Source: an uncultured beta proteobacterium (lineage in GTDB: Bacteria; Pseudomonadota; Gammaproteobacteria; Burkholderiales; Burkholderiaceae_C). Taken from it: a DNA stretch of 45,297 bases. The position numbers and the translations under genes are program-made. Location: assembly GCA_903853895.1 (NCBI GenBank), contig CAINUX010000061.1, positions 1 to 45,297 of the forward strand, written 5' to 3'. Below are positions 7,333-16,417 of this stretch, in pieces (positions within the stretch are counted from its first letter, which is position 1; each line of letters opens with the position of its first letter). The notes under the pieces are model-generated. The model was given only the letters and a program-made list of their open reading frames with translations, was not told the origin of the DNA and did not search any database.

Positions 7333-9021
7333 TTACGTCCCTTCTGCTTCCTGCAGTGTGCGCCACATCACTTTGCCGGCACCGCTTTTGGGCAGTGCGT
7401 CGACAAACTGCACCACCCGCGGTACTTTGTAGACTGCCATATTCTCGCGGCACCAGGCCACAATCTCTGGCTCGGTCACCAAATCCCTATGGGTGGACCG
7501 CAAGACCACCACCGCCTTGACCGATTCACCCCGGTAGCTGTCCGGGGTGGAGATGATGCAGGCCTCCTGGATGGCGGGGTGGCGGTACATCAATGCCTCC
7601 ACCTCGGCCGGCCAGACCTTGAAGCCCGAGGCATTGATCATGCGTTTGAGCCGGTCGGTCAGGAAGAAGTAGCCATCCTCATCGACGCGCCCCAGGTCAC
7701 CGGAACGGAAAAAGCGCTTGCCGTCGATGTCGATGAAGGACGCCTCAGTGGCGTCGGGCCGCTTCCAGTAGCCCCGAAAAACTTCTGGCCCATGAATGAC
7801 GATTTCGCCGGCTTCGCCCACCGGCATTTCCTGCAAGGTGTCGGGGTCGATGACGCGGGCGTCCGTGCCCATGAACGGAATGCCCAGGCACTGCTGCTTG
7901 GGTGCATCCGGCGGGTTGGCGTGGGATGGCGCGGCCGTTTCGGTCAGCCCATAACCTTCCACATAGCGCAGGTCAAACTGCTCCAGCAGGCGCTGGGCCA
8001 CGGCCTGCGGCATGGCGGCGCCGCCGCCGCCGATGTAGGTCATGCTGGAAAGATCGTAGCTGCCAAAGTGGGGGCTGGCCATGAGGTCGATCACCATGGT
8101 GGGAATGTTGGTCCAGTGCGTCACCTTCCAGCGTGAGATCAGCCGCCCGGCCAAGTCGCGGTCCCAGCGAGGCATGACGACCAGCGTCGCGGCGCCCCGT
8201 ATGCTGGTGTGCAGGACGCTCACCATGCCAGTGATATGGAACATGGGCACCACCACCAGCACTACGTTTTCGGCGCAGCCATTGCCCCACAGGCCGCTGG
8301 CCACGGCGTTATGCATGATGCTGCTGTGCGGGTGCATGCAGCCCTTGGGCAAGCCGGTGGTGCCGCTGGTGTAGGGAAGGATGGCCAGGTCGTTGGGGCC
8401 GACCAGCAGCTCTGGCAACCCGCCACCCGCAGCCAGGGCTTGATTCCAGTCAATGACGTGTCCGCCTTGCACTGCGGGCAACGGGTGGCGCGTCAACAAC
8501 CAGTCGTTCCAGGCGTCGGGGGGCGCGTCGTCGCCGGCCACCTGGGCGTCAAACGCATCGGCAAAGTGCGTCACCACCAGATGTGCCAGGCGGTCCTTGG
8601 GCGCCAGTGCGTCGCTGGCCCTGGCCAGTTCAGCTGCCAGATCGGCGGTGGTAATGGCGACTTTGGCATCCGGATCGGTGATGTAGTGTTTGAGCTCCTC
8701 CGCGCGGTTCATCGGGTTGACCGGCACCACCACGGCGTTGGCCCGCAGGATCGCAAAGTGCGCAATGATCAGCTGCGGGCAGTTTTGCATGCACAGCATG
8801 ACCCGGTCACCCTTTTCGACACCTAGCCCCCGTAAACATTGGGCGAGTCGCTCTGCTTTTTGTAGCAGTTGTGCGTAGGTCAGCACCGTACCAAAGAACA
8901 CCAGCGCAGCCTTGTCAGGGTAGCGCCGGGCGCTGGTCTCCAGGTTGTCCCACAGCGACGTCGCCGGAACGGTAATGGCATGGGGTAGCCGCTTGGGCCA
9001 GAACTTGAAATGGGCGCGCAC
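7333..9021 (-). CDS. Long-chain fatty acid--CoA ligase (AMP-forming)
   Basis: A 562-residue acyl-CoA synthetase of the ANL superfamily, which activates carboxylic acids to CoA thioesters through an acyl-adenylate. The P-loop YTSGTTGLPKG is at 217-227, the A5-type motif GYGLTETAAP at about 355, and the catalytic lysine K550 lies in GAGKVMWR near the end. Medium- or long-chain fatty acids are the likely substrate. I chose the GTG at 9021, with GAGGA six bases upstream; this start gives the MRAHFKFWP N-terminus seen in related Burkholderiales enzymes. It is the first gene of a coupled operon with the potassium channel, MesD-like enzyme and esterase, and it diverges from gltI. Confidence 0.9.
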   Translation of the reverse strand: MRAHFKFWPKRLPHAITVPATSLWDNLETSARRYPDKAALVFFGTVLTYAQLLQKAERLAQCLRGLGVEKGDRVMLCMQNCPQLIIAHFAILRANAVVVPVNPMNRAEELKHYITDPDAKVAITTADLAAELARASDALAPKDRLAHLVVTHFADAFDAQVAGDDAPPDAWNDWLLTRHPLPAVQGGHVIDWNQALAAGGGLPELLVGPNDLAILPYTSGTTGLPKGCMHPHSSIMHNAVASGLWGNGCAENVVLVVVPMFHITGMVSVLHTSIRGAATLVVMPRWDRDLAGRLISRWKVTHWTNIPTMVIDLMASPHFGSYDLSSMTYIGGGGAAMPQAVAQRLLEQFDLRYVEGYGLTETAAPSHANPPDAPKQQCLGIPFMGTDARVIDPDTLQEMPVGEAGEIVIHGPEVFRGYWKRPDATEASFIDIDGKRFFRSGDLGRVDEDGYFFLTDRLKRMINASGFKVWPAEVEALMYRHPAIQEACIISTPDSYRGESVKAVVVLRSTHRDLVTEPEIVAWCRENMAVYKVPRVVQFVDALPKSGAGKVMWRTLQEAEGT

Positions 9022-9333
9022 CGAAGATCCTCGGAAAAAGTGACCTGCGAAGACTAGCGCCCCAACGCTTCGACCGCATCCGGGTAGGCCCCAACAGAAC
9101 CCCAATCCAGTCGCCTGCGAGACCCGGCGGGCACAAAAATTGCGACGCCTCAATGTTCCGTCCGGAACCGCCCCTGTATTGGGGCATGCGAATTTTGCAT
9201 GATGTCCCCGTGTAAACCCATGGGTCCGATTGCTTGCAAGGGACTACCATCACCGGGTTGGTTCCGGACACGTTTTTGCAACACGTTATCCGCTTTCGAT
9301 TCAACATCAACCGAAGATCAATTAGGACATGAC
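9022..9333. other. 312-bp divergent intergenic region with dyad symmetries
   Basis: This holds the promoters of the ligase operon (minus) and of the gltI-type transporter (plus). No gene was seen. Visible structure: a perfect dyad GTTCCG-TC-CGGAAC at 9155-9168, a related sequence GGTTCCGGAC at about 9260-9269, and an imperfect stem from about 9181 to 9209 with GGGGCATGC paired with GCATG and CCCC. These are candidate operator sites for a regulator of either operon; none matches an operator that I can name. Confidence 0.5.
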
Positions 9334-10245
9334 ATGAAAAAACATCTGTTTGCCATCGCCGCCGCTACTGTTGCTGCCACTCTAGTTCCCCTTGCTGCGC
9401 AAGCACAGGCGGTCGATACCATCGCCAAGGCCAAGGCGTCTGGCACCATCACCATGGGCGTGCGCGACTCGTCCGGCGCGTTGTCGTATACCTTGGGCGA
9501 CGGCAAGTACGTGGGCTACCACGTCGAGATTTGCCAACGCATTGTGGCCAACGTCGAAAAGGCTGCCGGCAAGAAGCTGGAAATCAAATACCTGCCCGTC
9601 ACCTCCCAAAACCGCATTCCCTTGGTGCAAAACGGCACGGTCGATATTGAGTGCGGCTCCACCACCAACAACGCCACACGCCAAAAGGATGTGTCCTTTG
9701 CTGTCACCACTTACGTGGAAGAAGTGCGTATCGCGGTCAAGGCCAACTCTGGCATCACCTCCATCAAGGAGTTGAATGGCAAAAACGTTGCAACTACCAC
9801 TGGCACTACTTCGGTGCAAACGCTGCGCAAAAACGAACGCGCAACCGGCATTGACTTCAAGGAAGTGTTTGGCAAGGACCACTCGGACAGCTTCCTGCTG
9901 CTGGAGTCGGGGCGTGCCGAAGCCTTTGTGATGGACGGACAGATCCTGGCAGGCAATATCGCCACAGCCAAAAACCCCGCTGACTTCAAGATTGTGGGCG
10001 AAGTGCTGAGCGTGGAGCCTATCGCCATCATGATGCACAAGGACGATGCAGGCTTCAAGAAGCTGGCGGACGACACCATCCGTGAAATGCAAAAGTCTGG
10101 CGAACTGGCCAAGGTGTACGACAAATGGTTCGTGCAGCCCATTCCACCCAAGAACACCAAGGTCGGCCTGCCCGCAAGCGAGACCACCAAGGCAGCCTGG
10201 GCTAACCTGAACGACAAGCCGATGGAAGATTACGCCAAGAAGTAA
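9334..10245 (+). CDS. gltI: Glutamate/aspartate-type ABC transporter substrate-binding protein
   Basis: A 303-residue periplasmic binding protein of the type II amino-acid family. The signal peptide spans about residues 1-24 (ending AAQAQA). The body has the family features GVRDSSGALSY, a VDIECGSTTNN segment that probably lines the ligand pocket, and TGTTSVQTL in the second lobe. It resembles GltI, which binds glutamate and aspartate. The ATG at 9334 follows TAGGA with good spacing and begins the signal peptide. It is the first gene of gltI-J-K-L but is separated from gltJ by a strong terminator-like hairpin, so it is probably expressed more strongly than the membrane genes. The ligand is inferred from similarity and gene order. 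Confidence 0.87.
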   Translation: MKKHLFAIAAATVAATLVPLAAQAQAVDTIAKAKASGTITMGVRDSSGALSYTLGDGKYVGYHVEICQRIVANVEKAAGKKLEIKYLPVTSQNRIPLVQNGTVDIECGSTTNNATRQKDVSFAVTTYVEEVRIAVKANSGITSIKELNGKNVATTTGTTSVQTLRKNERATGIDFKEVFGKDHSDSFLLLESGRAEAFVMDGQILAGNIATAKNPADFKIVGEVLSVEPIAIMMHKDDAGFKKLADDTIREMQKSGELAKVYDKWFVQPIPPKNTKVGLPASETTKAAWANLNDKPMEDYAKK

Positions 10246-10268
10246 TGGCGATTTGACGGCCCCAGAAC

Positions 10269-10301
10269 ACCCGCATCAGATGGATCTGATGCGGGTTTCT
10301 T
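10269..10301 (+). terminator. Intrinsic terminator between gltI and gltJ
   Basis: A perfect 12-bp stem pairs ACCCGCATCAGA (10269-10280) with its complement (10285-10296) around a TGGA tetraloop, followed by TTCTTTC. It lies 24 nt after the gltI stop. Partial termination here would set binding protein above permease levels, a common arrangement in such operons. Confidence 0.8.
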
Positions 10302-10309
10302 TCAGCCGA

Positions 10310-10350
10310 ACGCCACTGAATTGGCGTAATCTCGCGGGTGTGCAACACCC
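10310..10350 (+). promoter_or_regulatory. Two small hairpins before gltJ
   Basis: ACGCCA (10310-10315) can pair with TGGCGT (10322-10327), and GGGTGT (10336-10341) with ACACCC (10345-10350). Both lie between the terminator and the gltJ ribosome-binding site (AGGAGA, 10367-10372). They may stabilise the 5' end of the processed gltJKL message or tune its translation; this is inference from structure alone. Confidence 0.4.
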
Positions 10351-10379
10351 CAGGAAAATCTAGATCAGGAGAGTCTTCT

Positions 10380-11105
10380 ATGGCGTGGGATTGGCAGGTA
10401 TTTCTCAATGACGATGGCAGCGGGGGGAGAACCTACCTTCAGTGGATGATGGACGCATGGGGCTGGACCCTGTCAGTGGCCGGCAGTGCCTGGGTTATCG
10501 CCATGGTGGTCGGCGCCCTGATCGGCACCTTGCGCACACTGCCCAACAGCCCGTGGCTGGTGCGTTTGGCCAATGTATGGGTTGAACTGTTTCGCAACAT
10601 CCCGCTGCTGGTGCAAATCTTCCTGTGGTACTTTGTGGTGCCCAAAATTTTCCCGGTCACGCAGGGAATACCCAGTTTTGTCCTGGTCGTTTTTGCATTG
10701 GGCTTCTTTACCTCGGCACGGATTGCCGAGCAGGTACGGGCCGGCATTCAGTCCCTGCCCAAGGGTCAGCGTTACGCCGGTATGGCCATGGGCTTCACCA
10801 CCACGCAAACCTACCGCTACATCATTTTGCCCATGGCGTTTCGCATCATCCTGCCGCCACTGACCAGCGAATCCATGAACCTGTTGAAAAATTCATCGGT
10901 TGCTTTTGCCGTGTCCATCGCAGAACTCACGATGTTCGCCATGCAGGCGCAGGAAGAAACCTCGCGCGGCATCGAGATCTACATCGCGGTGACCGGCCTG
11001 TACGCCATCTCGGCGTTTGCCGTGAACCGTGCCATGGCCTTTGTGGAAAAGAAGGTTCAGATTCCGGGTTATGTCGTCGCCGGTGGCGTTGGCGGGGGGC
11101 ATTGA
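10380..11105 (+). CDS. gltJ: Amino-acid ABC transporter permease (GltJ type)
   Basis: A 241-residue inner-membrane permease of the His/Glu/Gln transporter family, with the FRNIPLLVQIF motif near residue 65 and the EAA-type loop in the segment SLPKGQRYAGMAMGF that contacts the ATPase. The ATG at 10380 is preceded by AGGAGA seven bases upstream. It pairs with the second permease starting 1 nt after its stop. In the GltIJKL system two permeases and two ATPase subunits form the channel for glutamate and aspartate. Specificity is inferred from the operon. Confidence 0.87.
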   Translation: MAWDWQVFLNDDGSGGRTYLQWMMDAWGWTLSVAGSAWVIAMVVGALIGTLRTLPNSPWLVRLANVWVELFRNIPLLVQIFLWYFVVPKIFPVTQGIPSFVLVVFALGFFTSARIAEQVRAGIQSLPKGQRYAGMAMGFTTTQTYRYIILPMAFRIILPPLTSESMNLLKNSSVAFAVSIAELTMFAMQAQEETSRGIEIYIAVTGLYAISAFAVNRAMAFVEKKVQIPGYVVAGGVGGGH

Positions 11106-11106
11106 T

Positions 11107-11775
11107 ATGGGCGGACTCGACCTTAGCTTCGTTAGCTGGGACATCATCAGCAAGTTTGTGCTGGGTGGCTTTATGTTCAGCGTCAATCTGACCGTGGTGG
11201 CGACGCTCGGCGGCATCCTGTTTGGCACGATTTTGGCCCTGATGCGGCTGTCAGGCATCAAACCCTTGACCCTGGTGGCAACCTTCTATGTCAATGGCAT
11301 GCGCAGCGTACCGCTGGTCATGGTGATCTTGTGGTTCTTCCTGCTGGTACCTTTGATCACCGGACGTCCGGTGGGGGCTGAACTTTCAGCGACCGTGACG
11401 TTTATCGCGTTCGAAGCTGCGTACTTCAGCGAAATCATGCGGGCCGGCATCCAGTCCATTCCACGTGGACAGGTCCATGCCGGACAGGCATTGGGCATGA
11501 CCTATTCGCAAAACATGCGACTGGTGGTCTTGCCGCAAGCATTCCGCAACATGCTGCCGGTGCTGCTGACGCAAACCATCATCCTGTTTCAGGACACGTC
11601 GCTGGTGTATGCCATCGGCGCCTATGACCTGCTCAAGGGCTTTGTCACGGCGGGCAAGATCTATGGCCGCCCGGAGGAAGCCTACATCCTGGCTGCCATC
11701 GTGTACTTTGCGGTGTGCTTCGGTCTGTCGGCACTGGTCAAGCGCCTGCAGAACAAGATCGCCATCATCCGTTGA
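11107..11775 (+). CDS. gltK: Amino-acid ABC transporter permease (GltK type)
   Basis: A 222-residue membrane protein and partner of the preceding permease. It carries the typical NGMRSVPLVMVILWFF segment and the EAA loop SIPRGQVHAGQALGM. I chose the ATG at 11107, 1 nt after the gltJ stop, with a run of G residues as ribosome-binding site; a longer frame from an upstream ATG would lie inside gltJ. Its near-contact with gltJ suggests coupled translation and equal subunit amounts. Confidence 0.87.
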   Translation: MGGLDLSFVSWDIISKFVLGGFMFSVNLTVVATLGGILFGTILALMRLSGIKPLTLVATFYVNGMRSVPLVMVILWFFLLVPLITGRPVGAELSATVTFIAFEAAYFSEIMRAGIQSIPRGQVHAGQALGMTYSQNMRLVVLPQAFRNMLPVLLTQTIILFQDTSLVYAIGAYDLLKGFVTAGKIYGRPEEAYILAAIVYFAVCFGLSALVKRLQNKIAIIR

Positions 11776-11804
11776 CCCTCTGTTAACCCATTCGAACACA
11801 TCCC

Positions 11805-12542
11805 ATGATCAAGATTGACAACATCTCCAAGTGGTACGGCCCGGTTCAGGTTCTGAACAATTGCTCCGTCACCATTTCAAAAGGCGACGTGGTGGTGGTT
11901 TGCGGCCCGTCGGGCTCCGGCAAATCCACCCTCATCAAGACCGTCAATGGCCTGGAACCCGTGCAACAGGGCAAGATATTTGTGGACGGCACCGAGCTGC
12001 AGGCACCCACGACCAACCTGCCAAAACTGCGCAGCAAGGTTGGCATGGTGTTCCAGCACTTCGAACTCTTCCCCCATCTCAGCGTGACCGAGAATCTGAC
12101 GATCGCCCAGATCAAGGTCTTGGGCCGCTCGCCAGACGAAGCCAAGGTACGCGGCCTGAAGATGCTGGACCGCGTAGGCCTGATGGCGCACAAGGACAAG
12201 TTCCCGGGCCAGCTGTCCGGCGGCCAGCAACAGCGCGTCGCGATTGCCCGCGCGCTGTCCATGGACCCCATCGTGATGCTTTTTGACGAGCCCACCTCGG
12301 CACTGGACCCGGAAATGGTCGGCGAGGTGCTGGACGTCATGGTGACACTGGCCAAAGAAGGCATGACCATGATGGTGGTCACCCATGAAATGGGATTTGC
12401 CCGCAAGGTGGCCAACCGCGTCATCTTCATCGACGTGGGGGGCAAGATTCTCGAAGACTGCTCCAAGGAGGAGTTCTTCAGCCACCCCGAGAACCGGCAA
12501 CCCCGCACCAAAGACTTCCTCAGCAAGATCCTGCAGCATTAG
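11805..12542 (+). CDS. gltL: Amino-acid ABC transporter ATP-binding protein (GltL type)
   Basis: A 245-residue ATPase that drives the preceding permeases. Walker [10 protein letters not shown] is at about residues 34-42, the signature LSGGQQQR near 138, and Walker [16 protein letters not shown] follows, with the H-loop in VVTHEMGF. All motifs are intact and the length is normal for the polar amino-acid family. It lies 29 nt after the second permease and 23 nt before the chemoreceptor gene, so the chemoreceptor may be part of the same transcript. Confidence 0.92.
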   Translation: MIKIDNISKWYGPVQVLNNCSVTISKGDVVVVCGPSGSGKSTLIKTVNGLEPVQQGKIFVDGTELQAPTTNLPKLRSKVGMVFQHFELFPHLSVTENLTIAQIKVLGRSPDEAKVRGLKMLDRVGLMAHKDKFPGQLSGGQQQRVAIARALSMDPIVMLFDEPTSALDPEMVGEVLDVMVTLAKEGMTMMVVTHEMGFARKVANRVIFIDVGGKILEDCSKEEFFSHPENRQPRTKDFLSKILQH

Positions 12543-12565
12543 GTCTCTGATAGAGGAGCATCCGC

Positions 12566-14137
12566 ATGAACGCGACCAGAAGCAAATCCATCTCCACACG
12601 GTTGACTGTTGGGTTTGGAGGCATTCTGATCTTGCTCATTGCGGTTGCGGCGGTCGGCCAGATATCGGCCAAGGCCGTGCAAAAACGCATGCAGGAAATC
12701 ACCGGGGTCAATGCAACCAAGACCCGGCTGGCCAACGCCATGTTGGCCAGTGTCAATGCGCTGGGCATCGAAAGCCGCTCCGCTGTCATGCTCGACGCGG
12801 TGGACGCCGCCCGCTCCAAGGAGCAGAGCAAGCGGTTTGCGGACACCTTCAAGCGTTACCAGACCCAGGAGAAGGATTTGTCGACCCTGGTGCAAGCGGG
12901 CGAGGTCAACCCCGCTGATCAGGCATTGCTCAAGGAAATCGCCGACATCAGCCGCAAAACAGGGCCCGAAATGCAGCAAGCCGTTGACCAGTCGCTCGAT
13001 GGAGATGCGGTGGCGGCCAATATGACGCTGATGGTGCGGGTCAACCCCGGCGAATTGGCCTGGAACCAGAAGCTGGCCGGCATGGTGGAACTGCAGTACG
13101 CGCGCAGTCAAGAAGCAACCCGGTTGGCGGAGCAAACCCACTCCCAGGCCATGATCACCGGCAGTGTATTGGTCGTCGCAGCGCTGGCGCTGGGCGCCAT
13201 CATCGCGTGGCGGATCACGCTGAGCATCACCCAGCCCATCGGCCGCGCCGTGGTGGTCGCCGAACGCATTGCTTCGGGCGACCTGACATCGGCCGTCGAG
13301 GTGCGCATCAACGATGAGACCGGCCGCTTGCTGGAAGCCATTGCGACGATGCAGGACAGGTTACGCCAGCTGGTCGGTGACATCAGTGTGACCGCCAACA
13401 ACATCGCGTCGTCCAGTTCTGAAGTGGCCGGCGCCACGCTGGACCTGAGCCAGCGCACCGAGGTCGCCTCGCACAACCTGCAATCCGCCGCGACCAACCT
13501 AGAAAACCTGAACGGCACCGTCGAGCACAGTGCGGAGTCTGCCCGCAATGCCAACCGTCTGGCCGCCGCAGCCTCGGAAGCCGCCACGCGCAGCGGAGAG
13601 GTAGTGCACAAAGTGGTCCAACGCATGGACGACATCAGCGCCAGCTCGCGCAAGATTGCGGACATCATCGCCGTGATCGATGGCATTGCCTTCCAGACCA
13701 ACATCCTGGCACTCAACGCTGCCGTGGAAGCCGCCAGAGCGGGTGAGCAAGGCCGTGGTTTTGCAGTCGTCGCCAGTGAGGTGCGCAACCTCGCCGGGCG
13801 CGCGGCCGCGTCGGCCAAGGAAATCAAGACCCTGATTGGCAACAGCAGCGAACAGGTGGAAGCTGGCAGCGCACTGGTGGCGCAAGCCGGTCACATCATT
13901 CAAGACATGGTGCAATCGGTCAAGGACGTGTCGGCCATTGTCGGGGAGATTGCCGTGGCTACGGGGGAGCAAAGCGGACGCATCGGTTCCATATCCCACG
14001 CGGTGACGCAACTCGACGACACCCTGCAACAAAATGCCGCCATGGTGGAAGAAAGCGCGGCGGCCTCGGAAAACCTCAAGGAACAGGCCCGCAACCTGAC
14101 CCACATTGTCAGTACGTTTCGATTGAGCCGCGCCTAA
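12566..14137 (+). CDS. Methyl-accepting chemotaxis protein
   Basis: A 523-residue transmembrane chemoreceptor. The first membrane helix is at about residues 13-34 and the second at 196-217. The roughly 160-residue periplasmic part between them is mostly helical (four-helix-bundle type). A HAMP domain follows (218-270), then the long signalling coiled coil whose hairpin tip, with [17 protein letters not shown], starts near 374. The C-terminus lacks the pentapeptide that tethers CheR and CheB in high-abundance receptors. A ribosome-binding site GAGGAG lies just upstream of the ATG. Placement 23 nt after the GltL-type ATPase gene and 68 nt before aapJ suggests sensing of amino acids, possibly via the binding proteins. 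The ligand is unknown. Confidence 0.93.
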   Translation: MNATRSKSISTRLTVGFGGILILLIAVAAVGQISAKAVQKRMQEITGVNATKTRLANAMLASVNALGIESRSAVMLDAVDAARSKEQSKRFADTFKRYQTQEKDLSTLVQAGEVNPADQALLKEIADISRKTGPEMQQAVDQSLDGDAVAANMTLMVRVNPGELAWNQKLAGMVELQYARSQEATRLAEQTHSQAMITGSVLVVAALALGAIIAWRITLSITQPIGRAVVVAERIASGDLTSAVEVRINDETGRLLEAIATMQDRLRQLVGDISVTANNIASSSSEVAGATLDLSQRTEVASHNLQSAATNLENLNGTVEHSAESARNANRLAAAASEAATRSGEVVHKVVQRMDDISASSRKIADIIAVIDGIAFQTNILALNAAVEAARAGEQGRGFAVVASEVRNLAGRAAASAKEIKTLIGNSSEQVEAGSALVAQAGHIIQDMVQSVKDVSAIVGEIAVATGEQSGRIGSISHAVTQLDDTLQQNAAMVEESAAASENLKEQARNLTHIVSTFRLSRA

Positions 14138-14205
14138 ACTGGCTACCATGCGCTGTGTGCCGTTCATTTTTTGGTAGTGACTTTTTTTGACTGGAGAACC
14201 TGCAG

Positions 14206-15237
14206 ATGAAACTGAATACCGTAAAAACTATTGCTGCCGTTGCGGCATCCCTTGGCGCTCTGATCGCGGCCCCCGCGCATGCCGGCAAAACGCTGGACGG
14301 GATCAAAGCCCGTGGCCAGGTCATTTGCGGTGTACACACCGGGTTGGCTGGATTCTCTGCGGCGGACTCCACCGGCAAATGGAATGGCCTTGATTCCGAC
14401 ATCTGCCGCGCCATCGCAGCAGCCACACTGGGAGACGGCGACAAGGTGAAATACGTACCGCTGCCCGCCCAGGCGCGCTTCACCGCCCTTCAGTCTGGGG
14501 AAGTGGACGTGCTGTCGCGCAACACGACCTTCACATTGACCCGTGACGCATCGCTGGGCCTGAACCAGACCGCTGTTACCTACTACGACGGCCAGGGCTT
14601 CATGGTTCCGGTCAAGAGCAAGATCAAGAGCGCCAAGCAACTCAAAGGGCAAACGGTGTGCGTGCAATCTGGCACCACCACCGAGAAGAACCTGACGGAC
14701 TACTCGAAGGCCAACGGACTGAGCGTCAAGCCTGTGGTGTTTGAAAAGCTTGAGGCGGTCGAGGGCGCGTACTTCTCGGGTCGTTGCATTGCCTACACCA
14801 CCGACGCGTCGGGACTGGCCTCGGTGCGCAACAAGTCGGCCAAGAACCCGGCCGACCACATCATCCTGCCGGAGATCATTTCCAAGGAGCCACTCGGGCC
14901 CCTGGTGCGCCGTGGCGATGATGAGTGGTTCGCCATCGTCAAGTGGGTCGTCTACGGACTGATCGAAGCCGAAGAGTACGGCGTGACCCAGGCCAATGTG
15001 GACGCCATGAAGACCAGTGCGGACCCCGTGGTGGGCCGCATACTGGGCACGACCGAAGATACCGGCAAGCTGCTCGGACTGGACAAGGAGTGGTTGGCCC
15101 GCGCCATCAAGACCACCGGCAACTACGGTGAAATCTTTGAGCGCAATGTCGGCCCCAAGTCGGCGCTGCAACTTCCACGCGGATTGAATAACCTGTGGAA
15201 CAAGGGCGGCATCATGTACGCCTACCCCGTGCGATAA
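14206..15237 (+). CDS. aapJ: General L-amino acid ABC transporter substrate-binding protein
   Basis: A 343-residue periplasmic binding protein of the AapJ/BztA type, longer than GltI-like proteins. The signal peptide covers about residues 1-26 (ending in PAHAG). Typical AapJ segments are seen: GVHTGLAGFS, LSRNTTFTLTRD and CVQSGTTTEKN, and the C-terminal LNNLWNKGGIMYAYPVR end. In the rhizobial Aap system it delivers many L-amino acids. The ATG at 14206 has GGAGA about nine bases upstream. It is the first gene of a complete aapJQMP operon, and its short upstream region (68 nt) follows the chemoreceptor gene. Confidence 0.92.
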   Translation: MKLNTVKTIAAVAASLGALIAAPAHAGKTLDGIKARGQVICGVHTGLAGFSAADSTGKWNGLDSDICRAIAAATLGDGDKVKYVPLPAQARFTALQSGEVDVLSRNTTFTLTRDASLGLNQTAVTYYDGQGFMVPVKSKIKSAKQLKGQTVCVQSGTTTEKNLTDYSKANGLSVKPVVFEKLEAVEGAYFSGRCIAYTTDASGLASVRNKSAKNPADHIILPEIISKEPLGPLVRRGDDEWFAIVKWVVYGLIEAEEYGVTQANVDAMKTSADPVVGRILGTTEDTGKLLGLDKEWLARAIKTTGNYGEIFERNVGPKSALQLPRGLNNLWNKGGIMYAYPVR

Positions 15238-15240
15238 ACC

Positions 15241-16416
15241 GTGACCCGGCAAGCTCCGCCCAGGAAGAAAAAAATTTCCTGGCGCAGCCAGGCCTTTCGG
15301 GGCCTGGTGTACCAAATCCTGGCCGTCACCGTTATCGGGCTGGCCATCTGGTTCCTGGCCCACAACACGGCCACCAATATGCGCCTGCGGGGCATTCAAA
15401 GTGGTTTTGACTTTCTGACCAGTGCCGCCGGATTTGACATTGGCGAGAGTTTGTACCCTTTTGATTCTGGCGAAGCCTACTGGCGGGCGTTTCTGATTGG
15501 CGTCACCAACACGCTCAGGGTCGCGGTGCTCGGGATCATCTTGACCACCATCCTCGGAACGCTGATCGGCGTGGGACGCTTTTCGCGCAACGCGCTGGTA
15601 CGTGGCTTGTGCACCACCTATATCGAGGTGTTTCGCAACATTCCCATCCTGCTGCAATTGCTGATGTGGTATCTGCTGTTCACCGAGTTGCTCCCGGCTT
15701 CCACCGAACCCATGGTGTTGGGCCCGCTGTTTCTCAGCAAAGGGGGCTTGAACTTTCCCATCCCCATCTGGGCTGGCGGACATGCCTGGGCAGCGGGCGG
15801 GTTGGTCGTGGGCATGGGCCTGGCATGGTGGCAACGCCGGCGCGCCATCCAGGCGTTCGAACGCACGGGCCTGCCTTCGAGCATGTTCTGGAAGCCACTG
15901 GCGATGGTGCTGGCAGCGGGTCTGGCTGGCTGGCTGTTGGGTGGTGCGCCCATGGCGTTGGACAGCCCCCGACAAGGTGAATTTGCGATTGAGAACGGTG
16001 GATCCCTGACACCGGAATTTTTATCCGTGTTGCTGGGCCTGACGATCTACACCGCCGCTTTTGTAGCTGAGGTTGTGCGCAGCGGGATTCAGTCGGTGCC
16101 CCGGGGCCAGGCCGAAGCGGCCAGCGCATTGGGCTTGAACCAGGCCCAGGAAATGCGCCTGGTCATGTTGCCCCAGGCACTGCGCGTCATCATTCCACCG
16201 ATGACCAACCAGTACCTCAATCTGACCAAGAATTCGTCATTGGCGGTGGCCATCGGCTATCCGGATGTGGTGTCCATTGCCAACACCGCGATCAACCAGA
16301 CTGGGCGGGCAGTGGAGTGCATCTCGGTCATCATGCTGGTCTACCTGAGCACCTCACTGGCCACATCGCTGCTGATGAACTGGTACAACGCCCGCGCGGC
16401 CATCAAGGAGCGCTGA
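15241..16416 (+). CDS. aapQ: General L-amino acid ABC transporter permease AapQ
   Basis: A 391-residue inner-membrane permease, longer than GltJ-type permeases as usual for AapQ/BztB. It has a basic N-terminus, the FRNIPILLQLLMWY motif and the EAA loop SVPRGQAEAASALGL that docks the ATPase. The start is a GTG at 15241, 3 nt after the aapJ stop, with no clear ribosome-binding site; translation is therefore probably coupled to aapJ. No in-frame ATG would keep the N-terminal helix. Confidence 0.9.
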   Translation: MTRQAPPRKKKISWRSQAFRGLVYQILAVTVIGLAIWFLAHNTATNMRLRGIQSGFDFLTSAAGFDIGESLYPFDSGEAYWRAFLIGVTNTLRVAVLGIILTTILGTLIGVGRFSRNALVRGLCTTYIEVFRNIPILLQLLMWYLLFTELLPASTEPMVLGPLFLSKGGLNFPIPIWAGGHAWAAGGLVVGMGLAWWQRRRAIQAFERTGLPSSMFWKPLAMVLAAGLAGWLLGGAPMALDSPRQGEFAIENGGSLTPEFLSVLLGLTIYTAAFVAEVVRSGIQSVPRGQAEAASALGLNQAQEMRLVMLPQALRVIIPPMTNQYLNLTKNSSLAVAIGYPDVVSIANTAINQTGRAVECISVIMLVYLSTSLATSLLMNWYNARAAIKER

Positions 16417-16417
16417 C

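Noticed and set aside
14164..15975. Open frame of about 600 codons antisense to aapJ and aapQ
   Set aside because: No family features; it arises from codon bias of the two real genes on the other strand.
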